A stretch of 64,000 bases of DNA, from the NCBI RefSeq assembly GCF_035046485.1, contig NC_085137.1:456439004-456503003 (forward strand). Reading direction: 5' to 3'. Positions 31,574 to 42,147 of the stretch are shown piece after piece; the first letter of the stretch is position 1, and the number at the start of each line of letters is the position of its first letter. The notes beneath the pieces are model-generated. The model was not told where the DNA came from. It saw only the letters and a list, made by a program, of their open reading frames with translations, and did not search any database. This DNA is from Aedes albopictus (Eukaryota > Arthropoda > Insecta > Diptera > Culicidae). A program made the position numbers and the translations under genes.

Positions 31574-32073
31574 NNNNNNNNNNNNNNNNNNNNNNNNNNN
31601 NNNNNNNNNNNNNNNNNNNNNNNNNNNNNNNNNNNNNNNNNNNNNNNNNNNNNNNNNNNNNNNNNNNNNNNNNNNNNNNNNNNNNNNNNNNNNNNNNNNN
31701 NNNNNNNNNNNNNNNNNNNNNNNNNNNNNNNNNNNNNNNNNNNNNNNNNNNNNNNNNNNNNNNNNNNNNNNNNNNNNNNNNNNNNNNNNNNNNNNNNNNN
31801 NNNNNNNNNNNNNNNNNNNNNNNNNNNNNNNNNNNNNNNNNNNNNNNNNNNNNNNNNNNNNNNNNNNNNNNNNNNNNNNNNNNNNNNNNNNNNNNNNNNN
31901 NNNNNNNNNNNNNNNNNNNNNNNNNNNNNNNNNNNNNNNNNNNNNNNNNNNNNNNNNNNNNNNNNNNNNNNNNNNNNNNNNNNNNNNNNNNNNNNNNNNN
32001 NNNNNNNNNNNNNNNNNNNNNNNNNNNNNNNNNNNNNNNNNNNNNNNNNNNNNNNNNNNNNNNNNNNNNNNNN
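31574..32073. other. Assembly gap (500 N)
   Basis: Exactly 500 undetermined bases between the I-like LINE and the 22-bp satellite. Either or both may extend into it; tandem arrays commonly cause such gaps. Confidence 0.99.
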
Positions 32074-33060
32074 TTCCCTCCAAGTCCTGGGGACTTTCCC
32101 TCCAAGTCCTGGGGACTTTCCCTCTAAGTCCTGGGGACTTTCCCTCCAAGTCCTGGGGACTTTCCCGCGAAGTCCTGGGGACTTTCCCGCGAGGTCTTGG
32201 GAACTTTCCCGCGAAGTCCTGGGGACTTTCCCGCGAAGTCCTGGGGACTTTCCCGCGAAGTCCTAGGGAGTTTCCCGCGAAGTCCTGGGGACTTTCCCGC
32301 GAAGTCCTGGAGACTTTCCCGCGAAGTCCTGGGGACTTTCCCGCGAAGTCCTGGGGACTTTCCCGCGAAGTCCTGGGGACTTTCCCGCGAAGTCCTGGGG
32401 CTTTCCCGCGAAGTCCTGGGGACTTTCCCGCGAAGTCCTGGGGCTTTCCCGCGAAGTCCTGTGGTTTTTCCCGCAAAGTCCTGGGGACTTTCCCGCGAAG
32501 TCCTGGGAACTTTCCCGCGAAGTCCTGGGGACTTTCCCTCCAAGTCCTGGGGACTTTCCCTCCAAGTCCTGGGAACTTTCCCGCGAAGTCCTGGGGACTT
32601 TCCCGCGAAGTCCTGGGGACTTTCCCGCGAAGTCCTGGGGACTTTCCCGCGAAGTCCTGGGGACTTTCCCGCGAAGTCCTGGGGACTTTCCCGCGAAGTC
32701 CTGGGGACTTTCCCGCGAAGTCCTGGGGACTTTCCCGCGAGGTCTTGGGAACTTTCCCGCGAAGTCCTGGGGACTTTCCCGCGAAGTCCTGGGGACTTTC
32801 CCGCGAAGTCCTGGGGACTTTCCCGCGAAGTCCTGGGGACTTTCCCGCGAAGTCCTGGGGACTTTCCCGCGAAGTCCTGGGGACTTTCCCGCGAAGTCCT
32901 GGGGACTTTCCCGCGAAGTCCTGGGGACTTTCCCGCGAAGTCCTGGGGACTTTCCCGCGAAGTCCTAGGGACTTTCCCGCGAAGTCCTGGGGACTTTCCC
33001 GCGAAGTCCTGGGGACTTTCCCGCGAAGTCCTAGGGACTTTCCCGCGAAGTCCTGTGAAC
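32074..33060. repeat. 22-bp satellite carrying NF-kB consensus sites
   Basis: About 45 head-to-tail copies of a 22-bp unit whose halves read GGGGACTTTCCC and GCGAAGTCCT. I count about 33 exact GGGGACTTTCC words plus near variants (AGGGACTTTCC, GGGAACTTTCC, GGGGCTTTCC). Three units make 66 bp, so both strands stay open for more than 300 codons; the resulting proteins are periodic translation artefacts. The left edge is the assembly gap, so the array may be larger. Confidence 0.97.
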
Positions 33061-34440
33061 TTTTGCTTTGAAATCCTGGGGTTTTCCCGCGAAGTCCTAG
33101 AGCCTTTCCGTGAAATTTCTCTGGAAATTCCGAGCAATTTCTCTCAAAGTCTCTTGGACTTGTCCTTGAAGTTCCGGAGGCTTCCCCTCGAAGTCTTGGG
33201 GACTTTCCCTTGAAGTCCTGAGGACTTACCCTCGAAGTCCTTAGGAACTTCCCACGAAGTGCTAGGGAATTTCTTCAATGCAGTTGGATCTGTTCCTCGA
33301 AGTTCCTGGGGACTTATCCTCAAAGTTCTGGGGACTTTTCCTCGAAATCTCGATTAAATGCTTCCCCTCGAAGCCCCAGTACTTTTCCTCGATGTTCCGA
33401 TTCTTCTCCTCGTAGTCCCGAGGGCTTCTTCTCTAAGTCTCAATGGCTTCCTCTTGAATTCCCGAGGACTTGCACTAGAAGTCCCATGACTTGCCTAGGA
33501 GTTCCCCTTCGAAGTTGCGCCTTTTCTTAGAAGTCCAAGTCTTCGAGGTCTCATGAAATTTCCCACCTAATTTCCAGGACTTCCTCGGCAAGAGGTAATT
33601 CCCCCGACATCTTAGCGAGTTATCTTTCGAGGCCCGACGACTTCCCCTAGAAATGTCGATGACTATCTTCGAATTCTCTAAGTATAGTTCATGAAATTCC
33701 AAGGTCGTATAATGGAAGTCCTCATGTGTTCTCAAACTTCTGTAGACGTATACCTCGATTTCACGAGACGGTGCCTGGAAATGTATCCTCGAAGTTGCTC
33801 CTTCCATGTTGTTCTGATAACTGCTTCTCGAAGTTTTCCGCCTAAGACTTCCGGTCGAAGATGTCCTAATGAGAAATCGACCTCGCACATGTTTTGAAGG
33901 CTTTTGTATGTTATGTTGAGACCTTCTCTTCAGAGATGTTCGATAGACGAAGATATGTTTAGTTATCTTTAGGACAGCTATTCGGAATTGATCTGATATC
34001 TGAAGAAGTTGTAGGCTCGGAAGAGCTCGGAGTTGTCCCAAGAACCTCTCTGCAGGTCTTCGCTCGAAGTTGTCCCGTACGTAAATTTCACTCGAAAATG
34101 AGCATTTAGCCTTTAGAAGTTTACCTGAGGGTATGCGCTTTAAGTTACTCTAAGCGTGCCCCAGGGATACTTACACACGAAGACTTTCGTTAGAGTTTGC
34201 CCAGAAGGATTCCCTTAAAATTGGCCTGACGATTGCTCCTGAAAGCTTTCGCGAAGATTTTCTCCAGATGTTCTTCTGAAAACTTCTCCTGGCGATCTTC
34301 TTGAAGAAATCTAAAAACTTCTCTTCGAAACAAACTAAATTGGGTAGAAAAAAATCAACACAAAACTGTACGGAGAACTCTGCAAAACTGTTTTCCTCCG
34401 CCACTCATCCTCAGAACATCTCGATGTTGTCATTTAAGAG
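33061..34440. repeat. Decayed flank of the 22-bp satellite
   Basis: Words such as TCGAAGTCCT, GGGGACTT and CCTCGAAGTT persist at about 22-bp spacing with growing divergence to about 33560 and faintly to about 34440. This outward decay is like that of the GGAATTCC arrays. No gene. Confidence 0.7.
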
Positions 34441-34618
34441 ATCATCCCGAGTAACTTCTCCATTTGTATTCAGAGACGCCATTGTGGTGCCTCTTTTCCA
34501 TGGACCAACTTAATAAAATCGCGAATAGCGCGTTTGCTGTACGGCGACTACGTACGAACTTCTGTGATTGCTAGAAGCTCCACTGATCGCGCATTTGTGT
34601 ACACGGTTACAGAAGTTA

Positions 34619-34869
34619 CACAGATTTGTGTACTACTAGATCAGCCTCACCGCTGTGTCAAATGTACACAGATACTTTTCCGGCTCCAGCGCTGGCATGA
34701 AAACAAAATTAACAATTATTTTTGCACTGATCGATTCCTGATAATGCATGTCATCGTTCAGAGAAAATTAGTTATGAACTTTGCTCCCATACCAGCGCTA
34801 GAGCCAGAAAAGTGACTGTGTACATTTGACACAGGGGTGGAGGCTGATCTAGTAGTACACAAATCTGTG
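34619..34869. mobile_element. 251-bp TA-flanked foldback MITE
   Basis: Arms of about 95 bp start CACAGATTTGTGTACTACTAG at both ends and include TGTGTCAAATGTACACAG and CCAGCGCTGG-type words. TA occurs on both sides (34617-34618 and 34870-34871). Non-coding. Confidence 0.9.
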
Positions 34870-36889
34870 TACATTGTACACAAGCCTGTGTACATTGTAC
34901 ACAAGCCTGTGTTGTTTCATTTTAGGGTGTAGGAAATTTATCGGCCTACTGATCGCGATCAGTAAAATGAGCGGAAAGAGTGTTGCTCATAGAGAAGAGG
35001 TAGAGAGAGATTCAGAGAGAGTGTGTGTGTGTGTGCAAGAAGAGCAATGAACGTCAGAGAGAGCGGCCTATGCGCTACGATCGATTGATCGATCGATCGG
35101 CGGCTGGGTTGACTGTGTGTGTCAGTGAATGTGGAACTTTCTTTCATATTCATAAATGATGATCGATCATCTGAATTTTTCTGAATGTGGGGTAACCTGA
35201 AATGCAGAAAGCCATTCTTTTAGCTGAGTTGTGCGATCGACCTGAACTTTGACTTGTGGAATCAGAATTTAGACGATCTGCATGTCAGTTATGGTCGAAG
35301 TCACAGCTTACTTTGGTTGATGAATCTCTTTCCTATGTGTCACCTGTTCATGGAAATTTGAACAGGTTGCTGTTCGACTAGAGTGACCTCTTTTCCGCCT
35401 GAGTAGGTATACGATATTTTCCAGACTTCAGCGATGCCTCAGACTCCAAGTCATGTTCTCCACCAAGTTATTCTAACATGAGTCAAGATCACTAACGCTT
35501 TCAAGAAGCTGTTAAAACCTTCCCGTAGAGAAAAGCTTGAACTCCGTGGAGTGGAACGATCGGTTTCAAGGTGTGTTGTTAGCTGCGGTCGGTAGTTTTG
35601 TACCGTGAAGAAGAAATCGAAGGACTCTTCACCGCATTATCATCATCATCGCCGTCTCCGTCGCGTCGTCTTGGTGATCTTCCTCCCATGTGGAAGCTCA
35701 GCAAAGCGCCCAGACACCAAGAAGAAAATCTACGACCGCAGACAGCTCTGATGGGGTGTAGGATGGCTGAGGATCAGTAGTAGGCGGGGAAGTGTTGCTG
35801 CGAGAAGAACAACCAGAAAGATGCGAAAACCTCGCTCACTTTGATCGCTCAAGAAACACCAACCAGCCAGCCAGCGACGAGCATAGGAGGCGATAGGAGC
35901 CAGCACACAGAACGAGCATTCCAACAACACGATATATAAAATAAAATTAAAATAACATAATGTGGAAACAGGTTATTTTATATTTTTTCACTTTGTCCCG
36001 CTTCGTTCTCTCTCTCTCTCAATCGGTGTGTTGCTTGCGTCGACGTCGTCGCTTGACGGCCTCCCCCGCCGTCCGTCGATCCGTTTCACCGTTTAGCCAA
36101 AGTCCTCCTCTCATCCATCGCCGTTCGTGATCTTCGGTCAACAACCACTGAAGTACACACAACAGCACAGCAGCACAGCTGGTTAGCTGGACTGTGCTGC
36201 TGATCGCTGGCTGCTGGGTTGGTCTGCCTGGTGGTGCTTGCTTGGTCGACCGATTGGCTAGCTTGATAGATTCTGGTTTTTAGTGCGCCGCGACCAGTGT
36301 CAGGCAGGCCATTCTCCACTGACTGGCTGGCTCAGTCCCGTACGGGGCGATCTCTCTCACTTGAGTTGAGGCGAACTTGTTGACTGGCCTCTGGTACACG
36401 TTCCCATTAATGGTGGTGGTGACTCTCGCTCTCTCCGGGGTTCTGAATCCGGCTGGTGTGCCTACTTTGATCAGCGATGTCGCAAGTTAAAAGTTGTCAG
36501 ATTTAGTAAATTATAGAATTTCTGTAAAATTTGATAGTTGTTTGTTAGCCGATCTGATTACGACTCTAGTGCGATATCAAACTATCAATAAACTCTGACC
36601 ATCCTTCAATATAGTTTTATATGGTATTGTATGGTAATACATACAACATCACATTTTATTGTATGGAAAGAACTACGCTTTTGAAGCAGTGCTAACTTCT
36701 TACTGTCCAGTTAACGCCCAAGATGGCTCACAATTTAAATCTTTAAATAAACGGACAAATTTCTAAAACAAGGAATGACAGTTAAAATGCATCAAAAAGC
36801 AACTACTAGACGAAGAAACAACAATTTATTCGATTCCCTGAAGAAGATACAGTAAGGATCGAAACGTTGGAAATAGAAAATATTTTATT
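34870..36889. other. GC-richer unique region, candidate host regulatory or 5' exon DNA
   Basis: Unlike the rest of the window this 2-kb stretch is GC-rich and free of recognisable transposons. It has a (GT)7 run at 35021-35035, a GATC-rich cluster at about 35078-35100 and a CT run at about 36008-36022. Runs of CAGCACAG and CCAGCCAG lie near 35870 and 36160. No open frame resembles a known protein; the 60-codon frame at 35598 is serine/proline rich and unconvincing. 36480-36889 is AT-rich. Confidence 0.4.
35932..35946 (+). promoter_or_regulatory. TATA-like box
   Basis: ATATATAAAATAAAA sits inside the GC-richer region. Placement on the plus strand would put a start site near 35960, but no clear initiator or downstream gene is visible in this window. 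Speculative. Confidence 0.25.
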
Positions 36890-36967
36890 ATTATTAAGTT
36901 AACATCAAATTCATGATAATACTGAATCAACAATTTGCCATCATAATACTCGATTTGCAGCTGCAGT

Positions 36968-37571
36968 TTACGCCAGATCACGCTCCACCTGGTCCGCCCA
37001 TCGTGCTCTCTGCGCTCCACGCCTTCTTGTGCCAACCGGATGGTTAGCAAACACCAACTTTGCAGGGTTGTTGTCCGGCATTCTTGCAACATGCCCTGCC
37101 CACCGTATCCTTCCGGCTTTGGCCACTTTCTGGATGCTGGGTTCGCCGTAAAGTGCAGCGAGCTCGTGGTTCATCCTTCTCCGCCACACACCGTTCTCCT
37201 GCACGCCGCCGAAGATCGTCCTTAGCACCCGTCGCTCGAAAACTCCGAGTGCTTGCAGGTCCTCCTCGAGCATCGTCCATGTCTCGTGTCCGTAGAGAAC
37301 CACCGGTATTCTTAACGTCTTGTACATGGTACATTTGGTGCGGGGGTGAATCTTTTTTGACCGCAGTTTCTTCTGGAGCCCATAGTAGGCACGACTTCCA
37401 CTGATGATGCGCCTTCGTATTTCACGGCTCACGTTATTGTCAGCCGTTAGCAAGGAACCGAGGTAGACGAATTCTTCTACCACCTCGAAAGTATCCCCGT
37501 CTATCGTAACATTGCTGCCAAGGCTTGTCCTGTCTCGCTCAGTCCCACCTACCAGCATGTACTTTGTCTTA
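36968..37571 (-). pseudogene. C-terminal domain of the RTE-like ORF2
   Basis: About 200 codons downstream of the MITE: KTKYMLVGG, EFVYLGSLLTADNNVS, RIPVVLYGHETWTM, FERRVLRTIFGG and RIRWAGHVARMPDN. These are typical of the RTE thumb and C-terminal region. The insertion of 160 bp (157 plus TTA) shifts the frame by one relative to the upstream ORF. At the end a 28-to-4-bp replacement relative to the copy at 58284 creates an early stop after RDLA, removing about 30 residues. Confidence 0.88.
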
Positions 37572-37728
37572 GGGAGCATCCATTAAGTACGTCACGCTAA
37601 AATTTGTAATTTTCGACCCCCCCTCCCCCCTTCGTACAGCTTTTTCCTATACTTAATACATTGCTTGTCACACTTTCGCAAACCCCTCCCTCCCCCCTAG
37701 GACCGTGACGTACTTAATGGATGGCCCC
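37572..37728. mobile_element. 157-bp MITE with TTA duplication
   Basis: Termini GGGAGCATCCATTAAG and (inverted) GGGGCCATCCATTAAG continue into TACGTCACG. TTA lies on both sides (37569-37571 and 37729-37731). Excising it restores the LINE reading VNVA/KTKYM. A 3-bp TTA duplication fits PIF/Harbinger-type elements. Related MITEs with TTA lie at 52046-52212 and 59644-59884. Confidence 0.92.
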
Positions 37729-40088
37729 TTAGCCACATTCACCACCAGTCCGACCTTTGCTGCTTCACGTTTCAGGCGGGTGTACTGTTCTGCCACCGTT
37801 CCAAATGTTCTAGCAATAATATCCATGTCATCAGCAAAACAGACAAATTGGCTGGATTTCGTGAAGATCGTACCCCGGCTGTTGAGCCCGGCTCGTCGCA
37901 TAACACCTTCCAGGGCGATGTTGAATAGTAGGCAGGAAAGTCCATCACCTTGCCGTAGTCCCCGTCGAGATTCAAATGAACTGGATAGTTCACCCGAAAT
38001 CCTTACGCTGTTCTGCACACCGTCCATCGTTGCTCTTATCAGTCTAGTCAGCTTCCCGGGAAAGCTGTTCTCGTCCATAATTTTCCATAGCTCTGTGCGG
38101 TCGATACTGTCGTATGCCGCTTTGAAGTTGATGAACAGGTGATGCGTTGGGACCTGGTATTCACGGCATTTCTGGAGGATTTGCCGTACGGTGAAGATCT
38201 GGGCCGTTGTCGACCGGCCGTCGATGAAACCGGCTTGGTAACTTCCCACGAACTCAATTACTTTAGGGGAAAGACGACGGAAGATGATCTGGGATAGCAC
38301 TTTGTAGGCGGCATTCAAAACGGTGATCGCTCGAAAGTTCTCACACATTAACTTGTCGCCTTTCTTGTGGATGGGACAGATTATCCCTTCCTTCCACTCC
38401 TCCAGTAGCTGTTCGGTTTCCCAGATCTTGACTACTAACTGGTGCAGACAGGTGGCCCACTTTTCCGGGCCCATCTTGATGAGTTCTGCTGGGATACCGT
38501 CCTTACCAGCCGCTTTGTTGTTTTTGAGCTGGTGGATGGCATCCTTAACTTCCCTCAGCGTGGGAGTTGGTTCGTTCCCGTCCTCTGCTGCACCAACATA
38601 GTCATTTTCTCCGCTGCCTTGGTCCTCCGTGCCTACATTCTCTTCGCCATTCAGGTGCTCGTCGAAGTGCTGCTTCCACCTTTCGATCACCTCACGTTTG
38701 TCCGTCAGAAGGCTCCCGTCCTTATCCCTGCAGATTTCGGCTTGTGGCACGTAGCCTTTGCGGGATGCGTTGAGCTTCTGGTAGAACTTGCGTGTTTCCT
38801 GTGAACGGCACAGCAGTTCCATTTCCTCGCACTCCGCTTCTTCCAGGCGGCGCTTTTTCTCCCGGAAGAGACGGGTCTGCTGCTTCCGCTTCTGTCTGTA
38901 TCGCTCCACATTCTGTCGGGTTCCATGCTGCAGCATTACCGCCCGCGCTACATCCTTCTCCTCCAGAACCGCTGTGCACTCCTCGTCGAACCAATCGTTT
39001 CGTCGACTCCGTTCTACGTACCCGATAGTGCTCTCGGCTGCGTTGTTGATGGCTGCTTTGACTGTACTCCAGCAGTCCTCTAGAGGGGCCACATCGAGCA
39101 CACCCTCGTCCGGCAACGCTGCCTCGAGATTCTGCGCGTATGCGGTGGCGACATCCGGTTGCTTCAGTCGCTCTAGAAGATCGTACCGGGGCGACCGCCG
39201 GTAATGTACGTTGTTAATAACGGAGAGTTTTGGGCGCAGTTTAACCATCACCAGGTAGTGATCAGAGTCGATATTAGCGCCACGATAGGTCCTGACGTCG
39301 ATAATGTCGGAGAAGTGCCGTCCATCAATCAGAACGTGGTCGATTTGCGATTCCGTTTGTTGTGGTGATCTCCAGGTGTAACGATACGGGAGGCTGTGCT
39401 GGAAGAAGGTGCTACGAATGGCCATGTTCTTGGAGGCGGCGAAATCGATGAGGCGTAGGCCATTTTCGTTCGTCAGCTGGTGGGCGCTGAACTTTCCAAT
39501 CGTCGGTCTGAATTCCTCCTCCTGGCCTACCTGAGCGTTTAGATCCCCTATGATGATCTTGACGTCGTGGTTTGGGCAGCGGTCATACTCGCGTTCGAGC
39601 TGCGCGTAAAATGCGTCTTTGTCATCATCAGTGCTTCCGGAGTGAGGGCTGTGCACGTTTATTATGCTAATGTTGAAGAATCGGCCCTTGATCCTCAACC
39701 TGCACATTCTTTCGTCGATTGGCCACCAACCGATCACGCGCCTCTGCATGTCGCCCATCACTATAAAAGCTGTTCCCAGCTCACGTGTGTTGCCGCAACT
39801 CTGGTAGATGGTATGATTACCTCTAAACGTTCGCACCATAGATCCTGTCCAACACACCTCCTGCAGCGCTACGAGGCCGAACCCGCGGTCCTTCAGTATA
39901 TCGGCGAGTATGCGGGTGCTCCCGATGAAGTTGAGAGATCTGCAGTTCCACGTACCGAGCTTCCAATCGCAAGTCCCTTTTCGTCGCTGTGGTCGTTGCC
40001 ATTGGTATCGGTTCGCATCCTTCTCTTGTTGATTTTCCGGTGCTAGTCTTTTTTTACGGCTGGCTCGCAGTTCTAAAAAAGTCTTCAA
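37729..40088 (-). pseudogene. RTE-like ORF2: endonuclease plus reverse transcriptase (interrupted)
   Basis: Open for 787 LINE codons from MKTFLELRASRKK to VVNVAK, where the MITE begins; the next 19 codons are MITE-derived. Endonuclease: GTWNCRSLN (near 46), LQEVCW with catalytic Glu (near 77), GDLNAQVG (near 181), IDHVLID (near 249) and SDHYLV (near 275). Reverse transcriptase: KAAGKDGIPAELI, QAGFIDGRSTT, RRGLRQGDGLSCLLFN (motif B) and CFADD (near 750, motif C). Motif A reads LFINFKAAYD, where the family has Asp (FIDF), so a catalytic residue is replaced by Asn. The endonuclease would nick target DNA and the RT copy the RNA; this copy looks dead for both reasons. Confidence 0.9.
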
Positions 40089-40199
40089 TGTGAGTCTTCA
40101 GTTCTATTTTAGCACAATGTTTATTCTAAAGTTACATTCTGATACGTATAGATACAATACAACTCTGAACGTATGTAAGAGATGATAACTATTCTAGCT

Positions 40200-41970
40200 T
40201 TAACTAGTAATCCCTGAAAGAATTCTAAGAAGAGTCCCTGAGATAATCCAGTACAAATCCATGAAAGAATCCCAAGAGAAATCGAGGAAGGAATCTCAAG
40301 AGGAATGAAGGAATTTCAAAAAGTATTACTGGAGAAATAAATAGAAGAATCTCGGAAGAACTCACCTTAAGAATCTCGTGGGAAATCCATGAAGGAATCC
40401 GGGAAGAATCAATGGACAAATAGAGGAAGAAATTTCTGAAGGAATTCCTTAATAAACGTCGGGAGGAATACCTGACAGTATCACGGAAGAAATCCCGGGG
40501 AAAATCAATAAAGGAATTTCGGGAAAATCCCATGAGGAATCCTAGGAGGACTCTATGAAGGAATATCGGTAGAAATCCCTGAAGAATTCCCGGAAGGAAG
40601 CCCGGGAGAAATCCTGAAGAAATCCAAGCTGAAATGCCTAACAGTATATTGAAAAAATCCATGAAAAAAAAAACTTTCGAATAACCAGAAGGAAAGAGAT
40701 CCCTCAAAAAATCCGTGAGAGATTCTCCCGAGGATCAATTCAGGAAAGAATTCAGTAGAAACTTCTGAAGGAATCATTGAAGAAATTCCTGGAGGAACCC
40801 CATGAGGTATTAACGTAGGAATCCCGGGAAAACTCCCTGGATGAATGCAGAAACGAACCCTTGGAGGAATCTCTGAGGAATACCTAGAGGAATCCCGGAG
40901 AGTTTTTGAACAAATCTCATGAGAAATCCGTAAAGGAGCTCTGGGAGGAATCCCTGAAAGAACCATTGAAAGAATCTCTTTGGGATCCCGACGGAATATC
41001 GGGATAAGTTCTTAAAGGAAACTCGGGAAGCATCAATAAAGGAAACTAAGGGAATTTTTTTGTAGGATTCCCTGAAAGGATCCAGGTGAAACCCTAAATG
41101 TATTTCTGGATAATTAGCAGTGTTTGCCTTGAGGATGAAGGAAATCCTAACGGAATTCCAGGAATTATCCCTCCACAATTGGCTTTTCGGTCCGGATAAA
41201 TTGACAATGTCCCTGAAAGGGTCCGTGTTGAATCACCAAGTAAATCCTTGAGTGAATTTCGACAGAATTTCGTAAAAGTTTGTGGGAAAGAATCCCGGGT
41301 GAAATTAATGATGGAATCCCAGAAAGAATCCTTGATAGCATTCTTGAAAGAATCTCGAGAGGAATCTCTGAAGAACACCTAAAAAAAATAATGAAGAGAA
41401 ATTGAAAAGAATCCAGGGACAAATTTCTGAAAAAATTCCGAAAGGAAGCCAAGGAGAGACTGGAAAGAAACCCACGAAGAATCCTGGAGGAATCCCTGAT
41501 GCCTTCTCGGTAATAATCTCTGAAAGTATCTCGGAAGGAGTCCCTGGAAAAATCTTTAAAGGAATCCCAGTAGTAATCAATGAAGAAATTCCTGAACTCT
41601 GACGGAATACTAGGAAAATCGCTAAAGAAAATCTGGGAAGGATCGATGAAACAATCCCGGGAGAAAGCGCTGAAAGAATCCTGCGATAATGCCGAAAGAA
41701 ATCTATAAACAAAATTCGGAAGAAATCGATGAAGAACTCACTAGATGATGATGCTCTAAATGAATCTAGAGAAGATCTCGTGATGGTATATTTGACGGAA
41801 AGCTAGGATATATTTCTAAAGAAATCCTAGGATAAATTCCTACAGCAGTATCGTGAGAACTCGATGAAGAAATTCTGGAAGAAATCTCTGAAAGAGTCCC
41901 TGAAAAAATCCAGGAGGAATCTCCTTATGAATACCTAACTTATTGATTTTCGGGAAGAATATCTGGTATC
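40200..41970. repeat. GGAATCC-type filler array
   Basis: GAAGGAATCCCGGGAGAAATC words at irregular 24-30-bp spacing, moderately diverged. Produces many short spurious frames. Its left edge meets the 5' end of the RTE-like LINE; its right edge is GGTATCAG followed by GGCTCCAGAGGCACGTT. Confidence 0.85.
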
Positions 41971-41985
41971 AGTTATCAGAAGGCT

Positions 41986-42147
41986 GGCTCCAGAGGCACG
42001 TTATCCTCCATTTGGGACATTTGTGCCATCGCCAAAATAATAGCCTATTTCATCATCTACCTGAGGGAAAAGGAAGGAAATAAGGATAAAGGGTTCAAAC
42101 AGCGCCCTGAAAAGGGCACTGTAATAACGCATAAAGCGAAAGAGCGC
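41986..42147. repeat. Terminal motif GGCTCCAGAGGCACGTT and LINE 3' UTR
   Basis: GGCTCCAGAGGCACGTT at 41986-42002 is followed by CATTTGGGACATTTGTGCC, as in the minus-strand copy at 19080-19173. The sequence from about 42060 to 42147 (CTGAGGGAAAAGGAAGG, AACAGCGCCCTGAAAAGGGC) reads as the 3' UTR of the minus-strand LINE next to it. Where one ends and the other begins cannot be fixed here. Confidence 0.55.

Larger units (their letters stand above)
36890..40190 (-). mobile_element. RTE-like non-LTR retrotransposon, nearly full length
   Basis: The minus-strand order is a short 5' leader (to about 40190), an AP endonuclease, a reverse transcriptase, a C-terminal domain and a short 3' UTR ending in TTAATAATAATAAAA near 36890. 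RTE-type elements have this compact single-ORF layout and simple-repeat tails. A 157-bp MITE (37572-37728) breaks the ORF. A second 5'-truncated copy of the same family is at 58260-58743. Confidence 0.88.

Noticed and set aside
31399..32476. Long open frames crossing 31574-32073
   Set aside because: Most residues fall in the N gap; the rest is LINE or satellite sequence.
32124..33213. Frames of more than 300 codons on both strands, e.g. a protein with GKSPGLRGKVPRTSRESPQD repeats
   Set aside because: The 22-bp unit makes a 66-bp period, so frames stay open on both strands without selection. This is a translated satellite, not a gene.
35598..35780. 60-codon frame with a Ser/Pro run
   Set aside because: Short, low complexity, no recognisable domain, no neighbouring exon support; kept only as part of the candidate regulatory region.
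36836..36870. Hammerhead ribozyme-like core (CTGAAGA ... GAAAC)
   Set aside because: The CUGANGA and GAAA boxes are present, but the base pair closing stem II would be A-C and no partner strand for stem III is found upstream.
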